Notes: generated from the sequence alone by a model not told the origin. 64,000 nucleotides of DNA from Rhodospirillales bacterium BBD 1991-14 (GCA_001657395.1 LYSY01000002.1:558001-622000), one strand, 5' to 3'; positions 42,889 through 53,318 are shown, numbered from the stretch's first letter. Program-made: numbers and translations.

Positions 42889-43782
42889 TTGCCGTCAGGC
42901 GGGGCCGGGTCTCCCTTGTCTTCCGTGGAAGCCTTCAATCTAATCGCCAAGCTGCTGTCCTACGGGGCGGCCCTGGCGGCGACCGGCGCGCTTTCCTTCA
43001 TCGTTGTCTTTCGTGCCTTTCTCGCCGACCACGATGTCGTGATGGTCAGACGGTATGCTGCGGTTCTTTTGGCGATCGCGGCTCCGGCATCGCTGGCCAC
43101 ACTCTACGCCACCGTCGCACTGCTCAACGGCGCCGGGCTTGCCGGCGGCTTCGACTCCGAACTCTGGGCGCTGGTCGCCGGGACGGCGGCGGGCGACGCC
43201 GTCTGGCTGCGTCTCGGCGGCCTGGCCCTTCTGTTCGCTGGGCTTCTGATTGCGCGGCTGCGACTGCCGACTCTCCTCGCCGGGGGGCTGCTGGTCGCGT
43301 GGTCCTTCGGTCTCGTCGGCCACGTTCAGGATGGTCCGAACGCCCTGTGGCTCCACGCCCTCCTGACCCTGCATCTGGCGGCGGTCGCCTTTTGGATCGG
43401 CAGCCTCTGGCCGCTGTTGCGGATTGCGGGCGCGCCGGAGGCCGCGCGGGTGGCGGCGGTGATGCAGCGCTTCGGGCGCGTCGCTGCGGCCTGTGTCGCC
43501 TGTCTGCTGCTGGCAGGGATCCTTCTCGCCGCGCTGCTTCTCGGGGGCGTCGCGCCGCTCGTGACCACGGCCTACGGCTGGGTGCTGCTGGCCAAGCTGG
43601 CACTGGTTGTTGGGCTGCTGGGCCTTGCCGCACTCAACAAGTGGCGTCTGGTTCCGATGATCGCCGCCGGCACTCCCGGCGCGGCGCTACGGCTGCGGCG
43701 TTCGATCGCTGCGGAGATCGCCCTCGTGACCGCCATCCTGCTGGCAACAGCCGTGCTGACGTCAGCCGTCTCACCGCCCTGA
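42889..43782 (+). CDS. copD: CopD-domain copper transport membrane protein
   Basis: A protein of up to 297 residues with eight predicted helices, matching CopD, which takes copper from CopC across the inner membrane. Family features include GDAVWLRLGGLALLFAGLL, a periplasmic-side histidine pair (VGHVQDGPNALWLHALLTLHLAAVAFWIGSLWPL), and ALNKWRLVP. The start is unsure: TTG 42889, TTG 42916 and GTG 42925 all lack a strong ribosome site; coupling to copC may drive it. Confidence 0.88.
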   Translation: MPSGGAGSPLSSVEAFNLIAKLLSYGAALAATGALSFIVVFRAFLADHDVVMVRRYAAVLLAIAAPASLATLYATVALLNGAGLAGGFDSELWALVAGTAAGDAVWLRLGGLALLFAGLLIARLRLPTLLAGGLLVAWSFGLVGHVQDGPNALWLHALLTLHLAAVAFWIGSLWPLLRIAGAPEAARVAAVMQRFGRVAAACVACLLLAGILLAALLLGGVAPLVTTAYGWVLLAKLALVVGLLGLAALNKWRLVPMIAAGTPGAALRLRRSIAAEIALVTAILLATAVLTSAVSPP

Positions 43783-43883
43783 CGCGCCATAGAGCGGACC
43801 TGCCCTCGTGGGTCAACTTGACCTTCCAGCGGCTGGAACCCCCAGGCTTTGCCCGGACTGAAACCAAAGGCGGGCGAGTGGGG

Positions 43884-44360
43884 ATGAGCAGTGTCAAACG
43901 GCGGCGGGTGACGATCGCCCTTGTTGCGTTGATCCTGGCTGCCGGACTGGCCGGCACCCTCTCGGTATTTCAGGAGCAGGCGGCCGGCGGGATCGATCCG
44001 GATGACGTCCGGCTGGTGGCGCTGGGCCGCGAAGTCTATGCCGCCGAATGCGCCGTCTGCCACGGCGCCAATCTGGAAGGGCAGGCCAACTGGCGCCAGC
44101 GCCGCGCCGACGGGCGCCTGCCGGCGCCGCCGCACGATCCCAGCGGCCACACCTGGCACCATCCCGACGTCCAGCTTTTCGCGCTTACCAAGTACGGGCC
44201 TGCGGCTATTGCCGGCGGCGCCTACGAAAGCGACATGCCGGCCTATGAGGGCGTGCTCAGCGACGAGGAGATCTGGGCCGTGCTGTCCTATATCAAAAGC
44301 CGTTGGCCTGCTCCGGTGCGGGCGCGGCATGACGAGATCAACCGCGCGGCGCGGGGCTGA
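43884..44360 (+). CDS. Membrane-anchored class I cytochrome c
   Basis: A 158-residue protein with an uncleaved or cleavable N-terminal helix (about 8-28) and one heme site, C56-A-V-C-H60; the distal ligand is probably M118 in ESDMPAYEG. The fold ends LSDEEIWAVLSYIKSRWP. A histidine-rich segment (DPSGHTWHHPDVQ, about 85-97) is unusual and could bind metal. It lies 101 bp after copD. It may transfer electrons for copper oxidation or reduction. Confidence 0.88.
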   Translation: MSSVKRRRVTIALVALILAAGLAGTLSVFQEQAAGGIDPDDVRLVALGREVYAAECAVCHGANLEGQANWRQRRADGRLPAPPHDPSGHTWHHPDVQLFALTKYGPAAIAGGAYESDMPAYEGVLSDEEIWAVLSYIKSRWPAPVRARHDEINRAARG

Positions 44361-44393
44361 GACCCCCTCGCTCTACGGGAAAGGACCTTGGTC

Positions 44394-44954
44394 ATGGTCA
44401 AAGCCGTTCTGGTCGCCGTTGCTCTGTTCCTCGTTCCGGGCGTCGCCGTCGCGGCGCAGGGTGCAAGCCCCTACGCCGGCTGGCAGGACCGCCCCATCAA
44501 GGCGCTGTCGCCCCAGCAGATCGAGGACCTGAGCGCCGGGCGCGGGATGGGCCTCGCACTGGCCGCGGAACTGAACGGCTACCCGGGACCGCGCCACGTG
44601 CTGGACCTGGCCGAGGCGCTGGGCCTGTCGCCGTCGCAGCGCGGGGCCGTCGAAAGTCTCTTTGCAGAGATGCAGTCCGAAGCGCAGGGATTGGGCCGTG
44701 AGATCCTGATGCGCGAAGCACAGCTCGATGCTGCCTTTCGCGAAGGCGCGGTCACCGAAGAAGGCTTGCGCGGCGAGGTCACCGCCCTGGGCGACCTGCA
44801 GGGCCGCCTGCGTTTTGCCCATCTGCGCTACCATCTCAGCACCCGGGCCTTGTTGAACGATCAGCAGATTGCGCTCTATGACCGCTTGCGCGGCTACAGC
44901 ACGGAGGCGGGCGAAGGACCTGCGCCTGTCCACGAGCATCACGGCAGGCACTGA
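44394..44954 (+). CDS. Spy/CpxP-like periplasmic protein of the copper module
   Basis: A 186-residue secreted protein, signal peptide about residues 1-22 (VAVAA). The helical body contains two LTxxQ-like motifs: LGLSPSQRGAVESLFAEM (about 74-91) and LLNDQQIALYDRLRGY (about 154-169), as in Spy/CpxP chaperones and metal-resistance proteins. The C-terminus HEHHGRH could bind copper. ATG 44394 has AAGGA 8 nt upstream. Last gene of the copC-copD-cytochrome run. Confidence 0.75.
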   Translation: MVKAVLVAVALFLVPGVAVAAQGASPYAGWQDRPIKALSPQQIEDLSAGRGMGLALAAELNGYPGPRHVLDLAEALGLSPSQRGAVESLFAEMQSEAQGLGREILMREAQLDAAFREGAVTEEGLRGEVTALGDLQGRLRFAHLRYHLSTRALLNDQQIALYDRLRGYSTEAGEGPAPVHEHHGRH

Positions 44955-44965
44955 AGGCGCGGCGG

Positions 44966-46915
44966 TCAGCCCTTGTGCCAGACGGCCAGATCGTGGCCGG
45001 CGATCTCCCGCCCGCCCAGCACGAAGACGCTGCCCTCCGGCGCCGGCGCCGGCAGCGGCTTGTCGCCGTAATTGAAGGCGAAGGTCAGGTCGCCCAGGCG
45101 ACGCAGCCGCAGCGCGTCGTCGAGCCGCTGGACCGGCAGGCCGCGGGCCTCGGCCAGGGCGGCCAGGTAATCGGTCAGGAAATCCTCTTCCGGCCAGAAG
45201 CCCAGGTAGTGGGTGCTGCCCTGTGACAGGATCGCGGCTTCGCCGTCAGGGAAGCGGGCCTGCGTCTCCGCCGCCGCGCTCTCCAGGCGCTCGCGCCAGA
45301 GGCCGATGCTGTAGCCCTTGTTGCCCCAGGTGATCTGATCGTGCACCGCGGGCGGCAGGCTCTCCACCCGGGTCACCTGCATGTCGATCAGTTGGCGCAG
45401 GGGGCCGGGCGGCAGGCCGTCTGGAATCTGGAAGCTCTCGGTCTTCGACCCGCTGCGCGGGCCGAGGACGACGGCGGCATCGCTCTCCGCCAGCGCCGCG
45501 ACGGCACCGCTGCGTAGGACGGGCAGGCTGGGGACGGCGACCAGGGCATAGCCGTCGAGCGGCGCCCCCGCCGGCAGGATGTCGACGTCCAGCCCCAGCC
45601 GCCTGAGGCAGCGGTAGAAGCGGTGGGCGAGATCCTTGTAGTTGAAGCCCAGGCCCTGCGGCTGGATCTGGAAGGTCCAGACGGCTTCGTAGTCGAACAC
45701 CAGGGCGGCCGGCGCCTGATGGCGTTTGCCGAGCGAGTCCGAAAGGGCTGCGATTTCCTGGCCAACCTGGCGGGCCTCTTCGCCGCCCTGATCCAGCGCG
45801 CCGTCGGGGCGGTTGAGGCCGGCGTGCATCTGCTCCTGCGCGAAGGGCGCCTGACGCCAGCGGAAATAGGACACCACCTCGGCGCCGTGGGCGAAGGCCT
45901 CCCAGGTCCACAGCCGCACCATGCCCTTGGCGGGCGCCGGGTTGAAGTCGGCCCAGTTCACCGGGCCCGGCTGTTGCTCCATCACCCACCAGCGCGCCGT
46001 GCCCATGCCGCGGCAGAGGTCGTGGTGAAAGGCGGCGACGTCCGGGTGGCCGGAGCGCGCCCAGCGCTTCTTGTCTTCGGCGGGCATGGGCAGGCGCTGG
46101 TCGGTATGGCCCAGCGGATAGCTGTCCCAGGACACGACATCCAGATCGCGCGCCAGAGGGTAGTGATCGAACTCGGTGAAAAAGCCCATGAAGTTGTGCG
46201 CCAGGAAGCGCCCGGGCGAGAGGCGGCGCAGAATCCCCGCCTGCAGGCGGTTGTAAACGGCGACCTGGTCGGAGGCGAAGCGGCGGTAGTCCAGCAGGTG
46301 CGATGGGTTGGCCTCGGTCACCGTCAGGTTGGGCAGGTCCACTTCATGAAAGCCGCCGTAGGTCTGGCTCCAGAAGGCGGTGCCCCAGGCTTCGTTCAGG
46401 CGCTCGATCGTCTGGTATCGATCATGCAGCCAGTTGCGAAAGGCCGGCAGGCAATGCGGCACGTAGGACAGCACCGTGTTGTGGCAGCCGTACTCGTTGT
46501 CGATCTGCCAGCCGGCGACGGCGGGATGGTTGCCGTAGCGCGCGCCCATGGCCTCGACGATGCGCTGCGTTTCCTCCCACCAGGCCGGGCTCGAAAAGCA
46601 GTAGTGACGCCGTGCCCCGAAACGCAGTACGCGGCCGCGTTCGTCGGCGGGCAGGATTTCCGGGCGCTCGTCGACCAGCCACTTCGGCGGTGTTGCCGTC
46701 GGTGTGCCGAGCACGACCTTAAGGCCGGCGGCCGAAAGGGTCTCGATCGCGCGGTCGAGCCAGCCCCACTCGAAGGCATCGCGCCGCGGCTCCATGAAGC
46801 TCCAGGCGAACTCGCCGATGCGCACGTAGGTGATGCCGAGCGCCGCCATGGCGGCGGCGTCCTCGGCCCAGCGGCTCTCCGGCCAGTGTTCCGGGTAGTA
46901 GCAGACGCCAAGCAT
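44966..46915 (-). CDS. Beta-galactosidase, glycoside hydrolase family 42
   Basis: A 649-residue cytoplasmic enzyme (no signal peptide) hydrolysing beta-galactosides. The opening [41 protein letters not shown] is typical of GH42. Acid/base E141 lies in WQIDNEYG, nucleophile E313 in [13 protein letters not shown]. The trimerisation and C-terminal domains follow ([13 protein letters not shown]). It begins 5 bp after the GH36 gene. Confidence 0.94.
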   Translation of the reverse strand: MLGVCYYPEHWPESRWAEDAAAMAALGITYVRIGEFAWSFMEPRRDAFEWGWLDRAIETLSAAGLKVVLGTPTATPPKWLVDERPEILPADERGRVLRFGARRHYCFSSPAWWEETQRIVEAMGARYGNHPAVAGWQIDNEYGCHNTVLSYVPHCLPAFRNWLHDRYQTIERLNEAWGTAFWSQTYGGFHEVDLPNLTVTEANPSHLLDYRRFASDQVAVYNRLQAGILRRLSPGRFLAHNFMGFFTEFDHYPLARDLDVVSWDSYPLGHTDQRLPMPAEDKKRWARSGHPDVAAFHHDLCRGMGTARWWVMEQQPGPVNWADFNPAPAKGMVRLWTWEAFAHGAEVVSYFRWRQAPFAQEQMHAGLNRPDGALDQGGEEARQVGQEIAALSDSLGKRHQAPAALVFDYEAVWTFQIQPQGLGFNYKDLAHRFYRCLRRLGLDVDILPAGAPLDGYALVAVPSLPVLRSGAVAALAESDAAVVLGPRSGSKTESFQIPDGLPPGPLRQLIDMQVTRVESLPPAVHDQITWGNKGYSIGLWRERLESAAAETQARFPDGEAAILSQGSTHYLGFWPEEDFLTDYLAALAEARGLPVQRLDDALRLRRLGDLTFAFNYGDKPLPAPAPEGSVFVLGGREIAGHDLAVWHKG

Positions 46916-46920
46916 TCCGC

Positions 46921-49059
46921 TCAGACCTTCTCCAGATGTATCAGGGCAATGGACTGCGGACGGACGAGCCCGAAGTGCAGGCCGCCCTCTGCCAACAGCC
47001 GGCCAGACAACACGATTTGGCCGTCAAGCCAAGCCCGTAAATCGTTCAGGTAATCGCCGAGCGCTTCTGGCGCGGGCGGCAGCAGCGTGACCCGGTAGTC
47101 GGCATCCGGATCGAAGCCGGGCAGCCGCAGCGGTGCCGGCCGCGGGGGCAGCGGCGGCTCCAGACAGACCAGCGCGGCGAGCCCTTCCGACGCGTCCCGG
47201 GCGATGCTGAGCCAGGCCTGGCCCCTCGCTCCCATAAAGGGCAGGCGATAGAGCAGGCCGCCATGAAGGAGCGGTCGGAAGCGCTTGTAGAGCGCGATCC
47301 AGGCTTTCAATGAGTCGTGTTCCGCGGCGCTCAGCTCGGCCAGGTCGAACTCCAGCCCGAAGTGCCCGAAGAGGGCCGTGCCGGCCCGGAAGTCGAGGCT
47401 GAAGCGGCGCCCGGCGGTGTGGCTGGCGGCGGGGCCGACATGGGCGCCCAGGACCTCCGGCGGAAAGAACAGGCTGGCGCCGCGCTGGATGGTCTGGCGT
47501 GCCAGGGCATCGTTGTTGTCGCTGGTCCAGAGGCGCTCGCTGCGGCGCAGGACCGCATAGTCTGCGCGCCCGCCGCCGGAGGCGCAGGACTCGATCTCCA
47601 CCTGCGGGTGGGCGCCCCGCAGCCGGTCGAGCAGGGCGTAGAAGGCCAAGGTCTGGCGCCGCGCCGCCGGATGTCCTTGGGCATCGCCCGCCGGGGCCAG
47701 GTCGCGGTTGTGGTCCCACTTCAGATAGGCGATGGCGTGGTCCGACAGCAGCCGGTCGAGCCAGGCGAAGAGGTGATCGGAGACCTCCGCCCGGGTCAGG
47801 TCGAGCACGAGCTGGTGCCGCCCGGTCGGGCGCGCGTGACCGGGCAGCGCGAGCACCCAGTCCGGGTGCGCGCGGTAGAGATCGCTGTCGGGGTTGATCA
47901 TCTCCGGCTCGACCCAGAGACCGAAGTCCATGCCGAGGTCTGTGATTCTGGCGATCAGCGGGTCGAGCCCCTGCGGATACTTGGTCGCGTCGACCTGCCA
48001 GTCGCCGAGGCCGGACTCCGCGCTGACACGGCCCGGAAACCAGCCGTCGTCCAGCACGAAGCGTTCGACCCCCAGCGCGGCAGCCTGTTCGGCGAGGGCG
48101 AAGAGCTTCTCCTCGCTGTGGTCGAAGTAGATCGCCTCCCAGGAATTATAGTGCACGCGGCGCGGCTGCGCGGCAACGCCGGTCGGCAGAACCGCATCGC
48201 GCAGGAAGGCATGGAAGCGCTGGGAGAGATCGTTCAGTCCGGCTGATGACCAGGCCGCGTGCACCCAGGGGCTTTCGTAGCGCTCCCCTTCACCCAGGAC
48301 CACCTCCCCCGGCAGCAGCAACTCGCCGAGCTGCACTTGATGGCCGGCGTCGGGCTGGTGGTCGATCAGCAGGCGGTGATTGCCGCTCCAGGCGAGGTGA
48401 AAGCCGTAGACGCTGCCCTCCAGGTCGTCGAAACCCCGGCTGCCGACGATGCAGCCGGGAAAGCTGGCGTGGCTGGTGCGGCCGCGGCGGTTCTCCTGGG
48501 CGATCTGTCCGGCACCCAGCGCGATGCGGCGGACCGTGAACTCGCTGCTCCAGGCGCCGCGCAGCAGCAGGGTTTCCTCCGCGTCTTCCGGCAGGTCGAA
48601 GGCGGCCCCGGCCAGCCAGGTGAGGTCATAGGCTCCGGCGGCGCGGTTGGTCAGGACCGAGCGCCGCGAGACAACGCCGCTGGTCGCATGCAGCCGGATG
48701 TCGAGCCTGAGGGCGAGGCCCGCCCGCGGCTCTTCCAGGTGGAGGCGCAGGGCACCGTCTTCCTGCGCGATCTCGCGCAGCTCGAAGGCAGTGGCCCAGT
48801 CGTTCCGTTCGCGATGTCCCTCCAGCCCCGGTGCACCGAAAAAACCAAGCCCTGCTTCCGGCAGCAGGCTGACCGGCGGCGGACTGTCCAGGATGGCGTG
48901 CTGGCGCAGGCGCGGCTGTGCCGCGGCGGCGAGCGTTTCGGGGTTGATGCCTGTCGGCAGGGTGGCGCCCCAGTGAAGGCAGAGCGGTATCCCCGGACCG
49001 CGACAGTCGAGCAGCAGACTGCTGTCCGCACCGTCGAGGCGGACGAAGGAGGGCGGCAT
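46921..49059 (-). CDS. Alpha-galactosidase, glycoside hydrolase family 36
   Basis: A 712-residue enzyme removing alpha-linked galactose from raffinose-type sugars. The nucleophile is D449 in YLKWDHNRD, the acid/base D514 in LWTSDNNDA, and [15 protein letters not shown] lies between. [11 protein letters not shown] and [22 protein letters not shown] are GH36 hallmarks. No signal peptide. ATG 49059 has GAGGA upstream and begins 8 bp after the permease stop; a longer in-frame start would overlap that gene. Confidence 0.95.
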   Translation of the reverse strand: MPPSFVRLDGADSSLLLDCRGPGIPLCLHWGATLPTGINPETLAAAAQPRLRQHAILDSPPPVSLLPEAGLGFFGAPGLEGHRERNDWATAFELREIAQEDGALRLHLEEPRAGLALRLDIRLHATSGVVSRRSVLTNRAAGAYDLTWLAGAAFDLPEDAEETLLLRGAWSSEFTVRRIALGAGQIAQENRRGRTSHASFPGCIVGSRGFDDLEGSVYGFHLAWSGNHRLLIDHQPDAGHQVQLGELLLPGEVVLGEGERYESPWVHAAWSSAGLNDLSQRFHAFLRDAVLPTGVAAQPRRVHYNSWEAIYFDHSEEKLFALAEQAAALGVERFVLDDGWFPGRVSAESGLGDWQVDATKYPQGLDPLIARITDLGMDFGLWVEPEMINPDSDLYRAHPDWVLALPGHARPTGRHQLVLDLTRAEVSDHLFAWLDRLLSDHAIAYLKWDHNRDLAPAGDAQGHPAARRQTLAFYALLDRLRGAHPQVEIESCASGGGRADYAVLRRSERLWTSDNNDALARQTIQRGASLFFPPEVLGAHVGPAASHTAGRRFSLDFRAGTALFGHFGLEFDLAELSAAEHDSLKAWIALYKRFRPLLHGGLLYRLPFMGARGQAWLSIARDASEGLAALVCLEPPLPPRPAPLRLPGFDPDADYRVTLLPPAPEALGDYLNDLRAWLDGQIVLSGRLLAEGGLHFGLVRPQSIALIHLEKV

Positions 49060-49067
49060 GGCGGTCC

Positions 49068-49919
49068 TCAGCCTTTTGTCGCGCCCAGGGTGAGCCCGGC
49101 GATGAAGTGGCGTTGCATGGCGAAGAACATGATGACCGGCGGCAGGGCGGCCACCAGGGAGCCGGCTGAGATGAGCTGCCAGGAGGCGACCCACTGCCCG
49201 CGCAGCGCGGCCAGACCCACGGTCACCGGCCGCACCTCGTCGCTCTGCACCAGCACCAATGCCCAGAAGTAGTCGTTCCAGATGAAGGTGAAGACCAGCA
49301 CCGCCAGAGCTGCGCAGGCCGGGCGCACCAGCGGCACGACGACATGCCAGAAGACCTCGAACTCGGTCGCCCCTTCCACCCGCGCCGCTTCGATCAGCTC
49401 ATGGGGCAGGGCCTGGATGAAGTTGCGCATGAACAGGGTGCAGAAGCCGGTCTGGAAGGCGATGTGGAAGAGGATCAGCGACCAGTAGGTGTCGTACATG
49501 CCCAGTTGGACCATCAGGTCGCGCACCGGGATCATGAGGATCTGGAAGGGAATGAAGTTGCCCGCGATGAACATCGCAAAGAGCAGGAGGTTGCCGCGGA
49601 AATTGTACTTGGCCAGGGCGAAGCCGGCCATGGCCGAGATGGCAACCGTGATCGCCACCGTCGGCAGGGTGACGATGACGCTGTTCATCAGGTAGAGCGT
49701 CATCGGCGTCGCGGTGAAGACGGTGGTGTAGTTTTCCAGGATCTGCCATTCGGTCGGCAGGCCCCAGTAGTTGCCCTGGGTGATGTCGTTGAGCGAGCGC
49801 ATGGAGGTCAGCATCACGGCGACCAGCGGCAGCAGCCAGACGATCAGCGCGATGGGAAGCGAGATCTTGTAACCCAGGGCGACGCCCGCCGGCGCCTTTT
49901 GGATGGCGGTCGGATACAT
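49068..49919 (-). CDS. Sugar ABC transporter permease (MalG-type)
   Basis: A 283-residue inner-membrane protein with six helices. The EAA loop reads LIEAARVEGATEFEVFWHVVVPLVRP, the site of contact with the ATPase. It starts in a TGATG overlap with the upstream permease and is followed 8 bp later by the alpha-galactosidase, so an alpha-galactoside is the likely cargo. Confidence 0.93.
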   Translation of the reverse strand: MYPTAIQKAPAGVALGYKISLPIALIVWLLPLVAVMLTSMRSLNDITQGNYWGLPTEWQILENYTTVFTATPMTLYLMNSVIVTLPTVAITVAISAMAGFALAKYNFRGNLLLFAMFIAGNFIPFQILMIPVRDLMVQLGMYDTYWSLILFHIAFQTGFCTLFMRNFIQALPHELIEAARVEGATEFEVFWHVVVPLVRPACAALAVLVFTFIWNDYFWALVLVQSDEVRPVTVGLAALRGQWVASWQLISAGSLVAALPPVIMFFAMQRHFIAGLTLGATKG

Positions 49920-50839
49920 CAGCCGCTCCTGCGTTCCTGTTTCAGCATACGGTAGAGGAAGAAGGCGATGTAGATGTCCATGATCAGGAACAGGACCGTC
50001 GCCACCGCCGCGCCGTAACCCATGCGGTAATTGAAGAGCGACTGCTCGTACATGTAATAGGCCAGCACGGTGGAACTGCCGAAGGGCCCGCCGGCGGTCA
50101 TGATGGCCACCAGGTCGAAGCTCCTGAGCGCGCCGATGACCGTCACCACCACGGCGATGAAGGTGGCGGGCCGGAGCTGCGGCAGGATGATGTGGTAGAG
50201 CATCGACCAGCCCTTGGCGTTGTCGATGCGCGCGGCCTCGATGACTTCGCCGTCGAGGTTATTGAGACCGGTAAGATAGAGGATCATGCAATAGGCGGTC
50301 TGCGGCCAGAGCCCGGCCACCACGATCCCGTAGGTGACGAAACGCTCGTCGGAGAGTACCGGCACGGGTTCGCCGCCGAACGCGCCGAGCACCTCGCCCA
50401 GCAGGCCGAAGCTGGGATCGTAGAACCAGGCGAAGACCAGGCCGACCACCACCTGGCTGATGACGAAGGGGAAGAAGAAAAGCGATTTGACGAGGCGGAT
50501 GCCCCAGACTTTCTGGTTCAGGTAGAGCGCGATCGCCAGGCCGATAACCGGCGACAGCATGAACAGCACCAGCCAGATGACGTTGTTCCACAGCGCCACG
50601 TAAAACAGTTCATCGTCGAAGAGCTCGGCGTAGTTTGCGAAGCCGATCCAGACCTTGTCGCCCAGCCCGTCCCACTCATGGAAAGAGATCCAGATGCTCT
50701 GGATGATCGGGTTGACCACGAAGACCAGGAACATGATGAAGGCCGGCGCCAGAAACAGGATCGGCGCGATCTTCGTCTGGTTGCGATACCAGTAGGAGCT
50801 TCGGCCACGAAGCTCGGCGAGGCTTGCCTGGGCGTTCAT
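49919..50839 (-). CDS. Sugar ABC transporter permease (MalF/UgpA-type)
   Basis: A 306-residue permease with six helices. The EAA motif is EVIEAARIDNAKGWSMLYHIILPQLRP, and the N-terminal part has the MalF-like PAFIMFLVFVVNPIIQSIWISFHEWDG block. It pairs with the MalG-type permease downstream. The gap to the binding-protein gene is 74 bp. Confidence 0.93.
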   Translation of the reverse strand: MNAQASLAELRGRSSYWYRNQTKIAPILFLAPAFIMFLVFVVNPIIQSIWISFHEWDGLGDKVWIGFANYAELFDDELFYVALWNNVIWLVLFMLSPVIGLAIALYLNQKVWGIRLVKSLFFFPFVISQVVVGLVFAWFYDPSFGLLGEVLGAFGGEPVPVLSDERFVTYGIVVAGLWPQTAYCMILYLTGLNNLDGEVIEAARIDNAKGWSMLYHIILPQLRPATFIAVVVTVIGALRSFDLVAIMTAGGPFGSSTVLAYYMYEQSLFNYRMGYGAAVATVLFLIMDIYIAFFLYRMLKQERRSG

Positions 50840-50913
50840 TCCCCCTCCACAGGCTTTTTTGTGGACCGGGGCCGGTCGCTTCCCTCCTGCATCCGGCCCC
50901 GGTCAGAACGGAC

Positions 50914-52158
50914 CTACTGTTTGAAGATCCTTTGGCGCGACTTCTCGAGGCGGTCGAGGATGCGGTCCAGGCGGTCGGGCTTCACCATGAACTCCTGGAA
51001 TCCCTGCATGCCGAGCTTGGCCATCTCGGGGTCGGTGTCGCGGTCGTAGAACTGCGCCAGGCCTTCCGACTCCGACAGCATGGTGAAGCCGGCCTGCAGG
51101 AAGCGGTCGTCCTTGACGGTCGCTTCCTTGTTGGGCGGCAGGCGCTCCAGCACCTTGTTCATGGCGGTCTGGTTGTCGGCCCGCGCGACAAAGGCGAGGA
51201 ACTTGCGGGCATCCTCCTTGTTCTGCGCACGCGCGGGGATGTGCACCGTGTCGATGGGCGCATCTTCGTACATCGGCACATCGGGGTTGATGACCGGGAA
51301 CTGGAAGAAGTCCATCTTGTCGGCGATCTCAGCCGGGAAGAAGGGCACGAAGAAGTTGCCGATGAGATACATCGCGGCCTTGCCCTGGAACACGAAGGGC
51401 TGCGCCTCCTGCCAGGAATAGGTGGCGTGGTTCTCCAGGAAGTGTCCGGCATCGACCATCTGGCGCCACTTGTCGAAAACCGCGCGGACCCGGTCGTCGG
51501 TGTAGGGCACTTTGCCGTCCATCAGTTCGAGATGAAACGGCAGCCCGTTGACCCGCAGGTTCAGGTAGTCGAACCAGCCGCCGGCGGTCCAGAGATACTT
51601 GGTGCCGATCGCAATGGGGGTGACGCCGCCGGCCTTCAGCTTCTCGTTCACCGCCATGAACTCGTCCCAGGTTTTGGGCGCGGTCAGGCCCATCTCCTCG
51701 AAGATGTCGCGGCGGTAATAGACGCCCCACTGGTAGTAGCTCCAGGGCACGCCGTACTGCTTGCCGTCGACGGTCATGGCCGAGAGGCTTGACGGCATGG
51801 CATCCTTCAGGCCGTTCGCTTCCCAGACGTCGCTCACATCCTCCAGCAGGTTGCGGTCGACGAAGGTCTTCATGCGGTTGCCGGCGAACCAGGTGATGAC
51901 GTCCGGCGCCTGGGAGGAGAGGAAGTTGCGCACCGAGGTCTTGAAGCCTTCGTGATCGAAGACGTTCAGCTTCACCTCGATGTCGGGGTTTTCCGCCTCG
52001 AAGCGCTCGATCAGTTCCTCGAATGCCTGCTTGGGGGCGGGATCGGAGGTTCCGGCATTGATGACCAGCGTGCCCGCCGTCGCGGTCTGGGCCGTCAGGG
52101 CCAACCCGAATGCCAAGCTGCCGGCCAGCGTTGCCAGCCGCCGTAGAGAGCGTGTCAC
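50914..52158 (-). CDS. Sugar ABC transporter substrate-binding protein
   Basis: A periplasmic receptor of 414 residues. Signal peptide about residues 1-27 (ALTAQTATA), then TLVINAGTSDPAPKQAFEELIERFEAENPDIEVKLN, FLSSQAPDVITWFAGNRMKTFVD and YGVPWSYYQWGVYYRRDIFEEMGL, the family-1 extracellular solute-binding pattern. GTG 52158 has GGAGG 6 nt upstream; ATG 52164 is two codons earlier but abuts the ribosome site. No ATPase gene accompanies the operon in this window. Confidence 0.92.
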   Translation of the reverse strand: MTRSLRRLATLAGSLAFGLALTAQTATAGTLVINAGTSDPAPKQAFEELIERFEAENPDIEVKLNVFDHEGFKTSVRNFLSSQAPDVITWFAGNRMKTFVDRNLLEDVSDVWEANGLKDAMPSSLSAMTVDGKQYGVPWSYYQWGVYYRRDIFEEMGLTAPKTWDEFMAVNEKLKAGGVTPIAIGTKYLWTAGGWFDYLNLRVNGLPFHLELMDGKVPYTDDRVRAVFDKWRQMVDAGHFLENHATYSWQEAQPFVFQGKAAMYLIGNFFVPFFPAEIADKMDFFQFPVINPDVPMYEDAPIDTVHIPARAQNKEDARKFLAFVARADNQTAMNKVLERLPPNKEATVKDDRFLQAGFTMLSESEGLAQFYDRDTDPEMAKLGMQGFQEFMVKPDRLDRILDRLEKSRQRIFKQ

Positions 52159-52164
52159 CGTCAT

Positions 52165-52514
52165 CCTCCCAGTTCGTTGTTTCCTTTTCTCGGCACAGCT
52201 TAAAGTGGCCGTTGCGCGCAATGGTAGACCCTTCCCGGGTGCCTGCAAATGATCTTCTTTGGATTTGTGGGGGACCAATCTGTGTCGCGCCTGGCCTGTG
52301 ACGGCGAAACCGGGCGCGCCACAGCCTGCCGCCAAGCGTCATGGCTGCCCGCCGGCGGTATCACAATCGCGTCACAGCCTTGGACAGGCCCGCCGGCCTG
52401 GAGGTTTTACCGTTCGCGTGTTGCGGCGCATCGGGCAGGCAGCGCAACGCTGCCGATGAGCCGCCAGCACCCATCAAAGTGATCCCAAATGGCCGGAACA
52501 TGCTCTAGAGTTCA
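52165..52514. other. Noncoding gap upstream of the sugar ABC operon
   Basis: 350 bp with no credible gene between the divergent binding-protein and phosphoesterase genes. It should contain the ABC operon promoter and perhaps an operator, but I found no clear -35/-10 or strong dyad. A TCTAGAGCATG element lies at its right end (52499-52509), shared with 28293-28303. Confidence 0.5.
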
Positions 52515-53318
52515 ATGCGTTGGAACGATGCAGAGCGCTCAGCGATGTCCCGTATAGTCGTCGATGCCGGCCCCTGGCAGGCCGCGCCACGCGCGCTGCC
52601 GGCCTGGAAGGCGATCTTCGCCATCGGCGACGTGCACTCCCATGCCGACCATCTCTGGACGCTGCATGAACGCATCAGCGGCATCATCGCGCTGGAGCAC
52701 GATGCCCGCGACGTCTCCGTGGTCTGGCTCGGCGACTATGTGGACCGCGGCTGGGAGCCGCTGCAGACCTTGGATCTGGTGGCCGCCGGCCTCGGCCGGC
52801 CCGAAGTCAGCGAGGTCAAGCTTCTGGGCAACCACGAGCGCTACCTCATCGATGCCGCCACGGGCCGCGACCTTTCGCTGCCGCGTCTGCTGAACTGGTG
52901 GCGTTATGGCGGCGAGGAAACCCTGAAGTGCCTGGCCCCGGACGCGGAGATCGACAATCCGCAGACGGTCGGCGCGGCCCTCTTCGAGTCCCTGGGAGAC
53001 GAGCGCCTCGCCTTTCTGGAGGCCCTGCCCCTGCAGCACCGTATCGGCGACTACGTCTTCGTCCATGCCGGCCTCAATCCGGACCGGCGCCTGGACGACC
53101 AGGACGAAGAGGACCTGCTGTGGATCCGCGAGCCTTTTCTCAGCGGCTGGGACTGGCCCCATCCGGTCACGGTTGTGCACGGCCACACCCCCGACGGGCC
53201 CATTGCCCTGCAGCACCGCATCGGGATCGACAGCGGCGTCTTCGCCAGCGGCTCCCTCAGCGCCGTGGAGATCCGCGGTGGGGAACTGCGGTTTCTGACC
53301 ACCCGCATCGAACAGTAG
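52515..53318 (+). CDS. Metallophosphoesterase (calcineurin-like, ApaH/PrpA type)
   Basis: A 267-residue binuclear-metal phosphatase of the Ser/Thr phosphatase/ApaH group. Ligands: D39 and H41 (IGDVHSH), D74 (WLGDYVDRG), N106 and H107 (LGNHE), a histidine in FVHAGLNP and the histidine in VHGHTP. No signal peptide. ATG 52515 or ATG 52545 (MSRIVVDAG) could start it. Substrate, whether phosphoprotein or dinucleoside polyphosphate, cannot be told. Confidence 0.88.
   Translation: MRWNDAERSAMSRIVVDAGPWQAAPRALPAWKAIFAIGDVHSHADHLWTLHERISGIIALEHDARDVSVVWLGDYVDRGWEPLQTLDLVAAGLGRPEVSEVKLLGNHERYLIDAATGRDLSLPRLLNWWRYGGEETLKCLAPDAEIDNPQTVGAALFESLGDERLAFLEALPLQHRIGDYVFVHAGLNPDRRLDDQDEEDLLWIREPFLSGWDWPHPVTVVHGHTPDGPIALQHRIGIDSGVFASGSLSAVEIRGGELRFLTTRIEQ

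Noticed and set aside
52249-52482. Short plus-strand frame (77 codons) in the gap upstream of the sugar-binding protein
   Set aside because: No ribosome site, no homology recognised, and composition is that of noncoding high-GC DNA.
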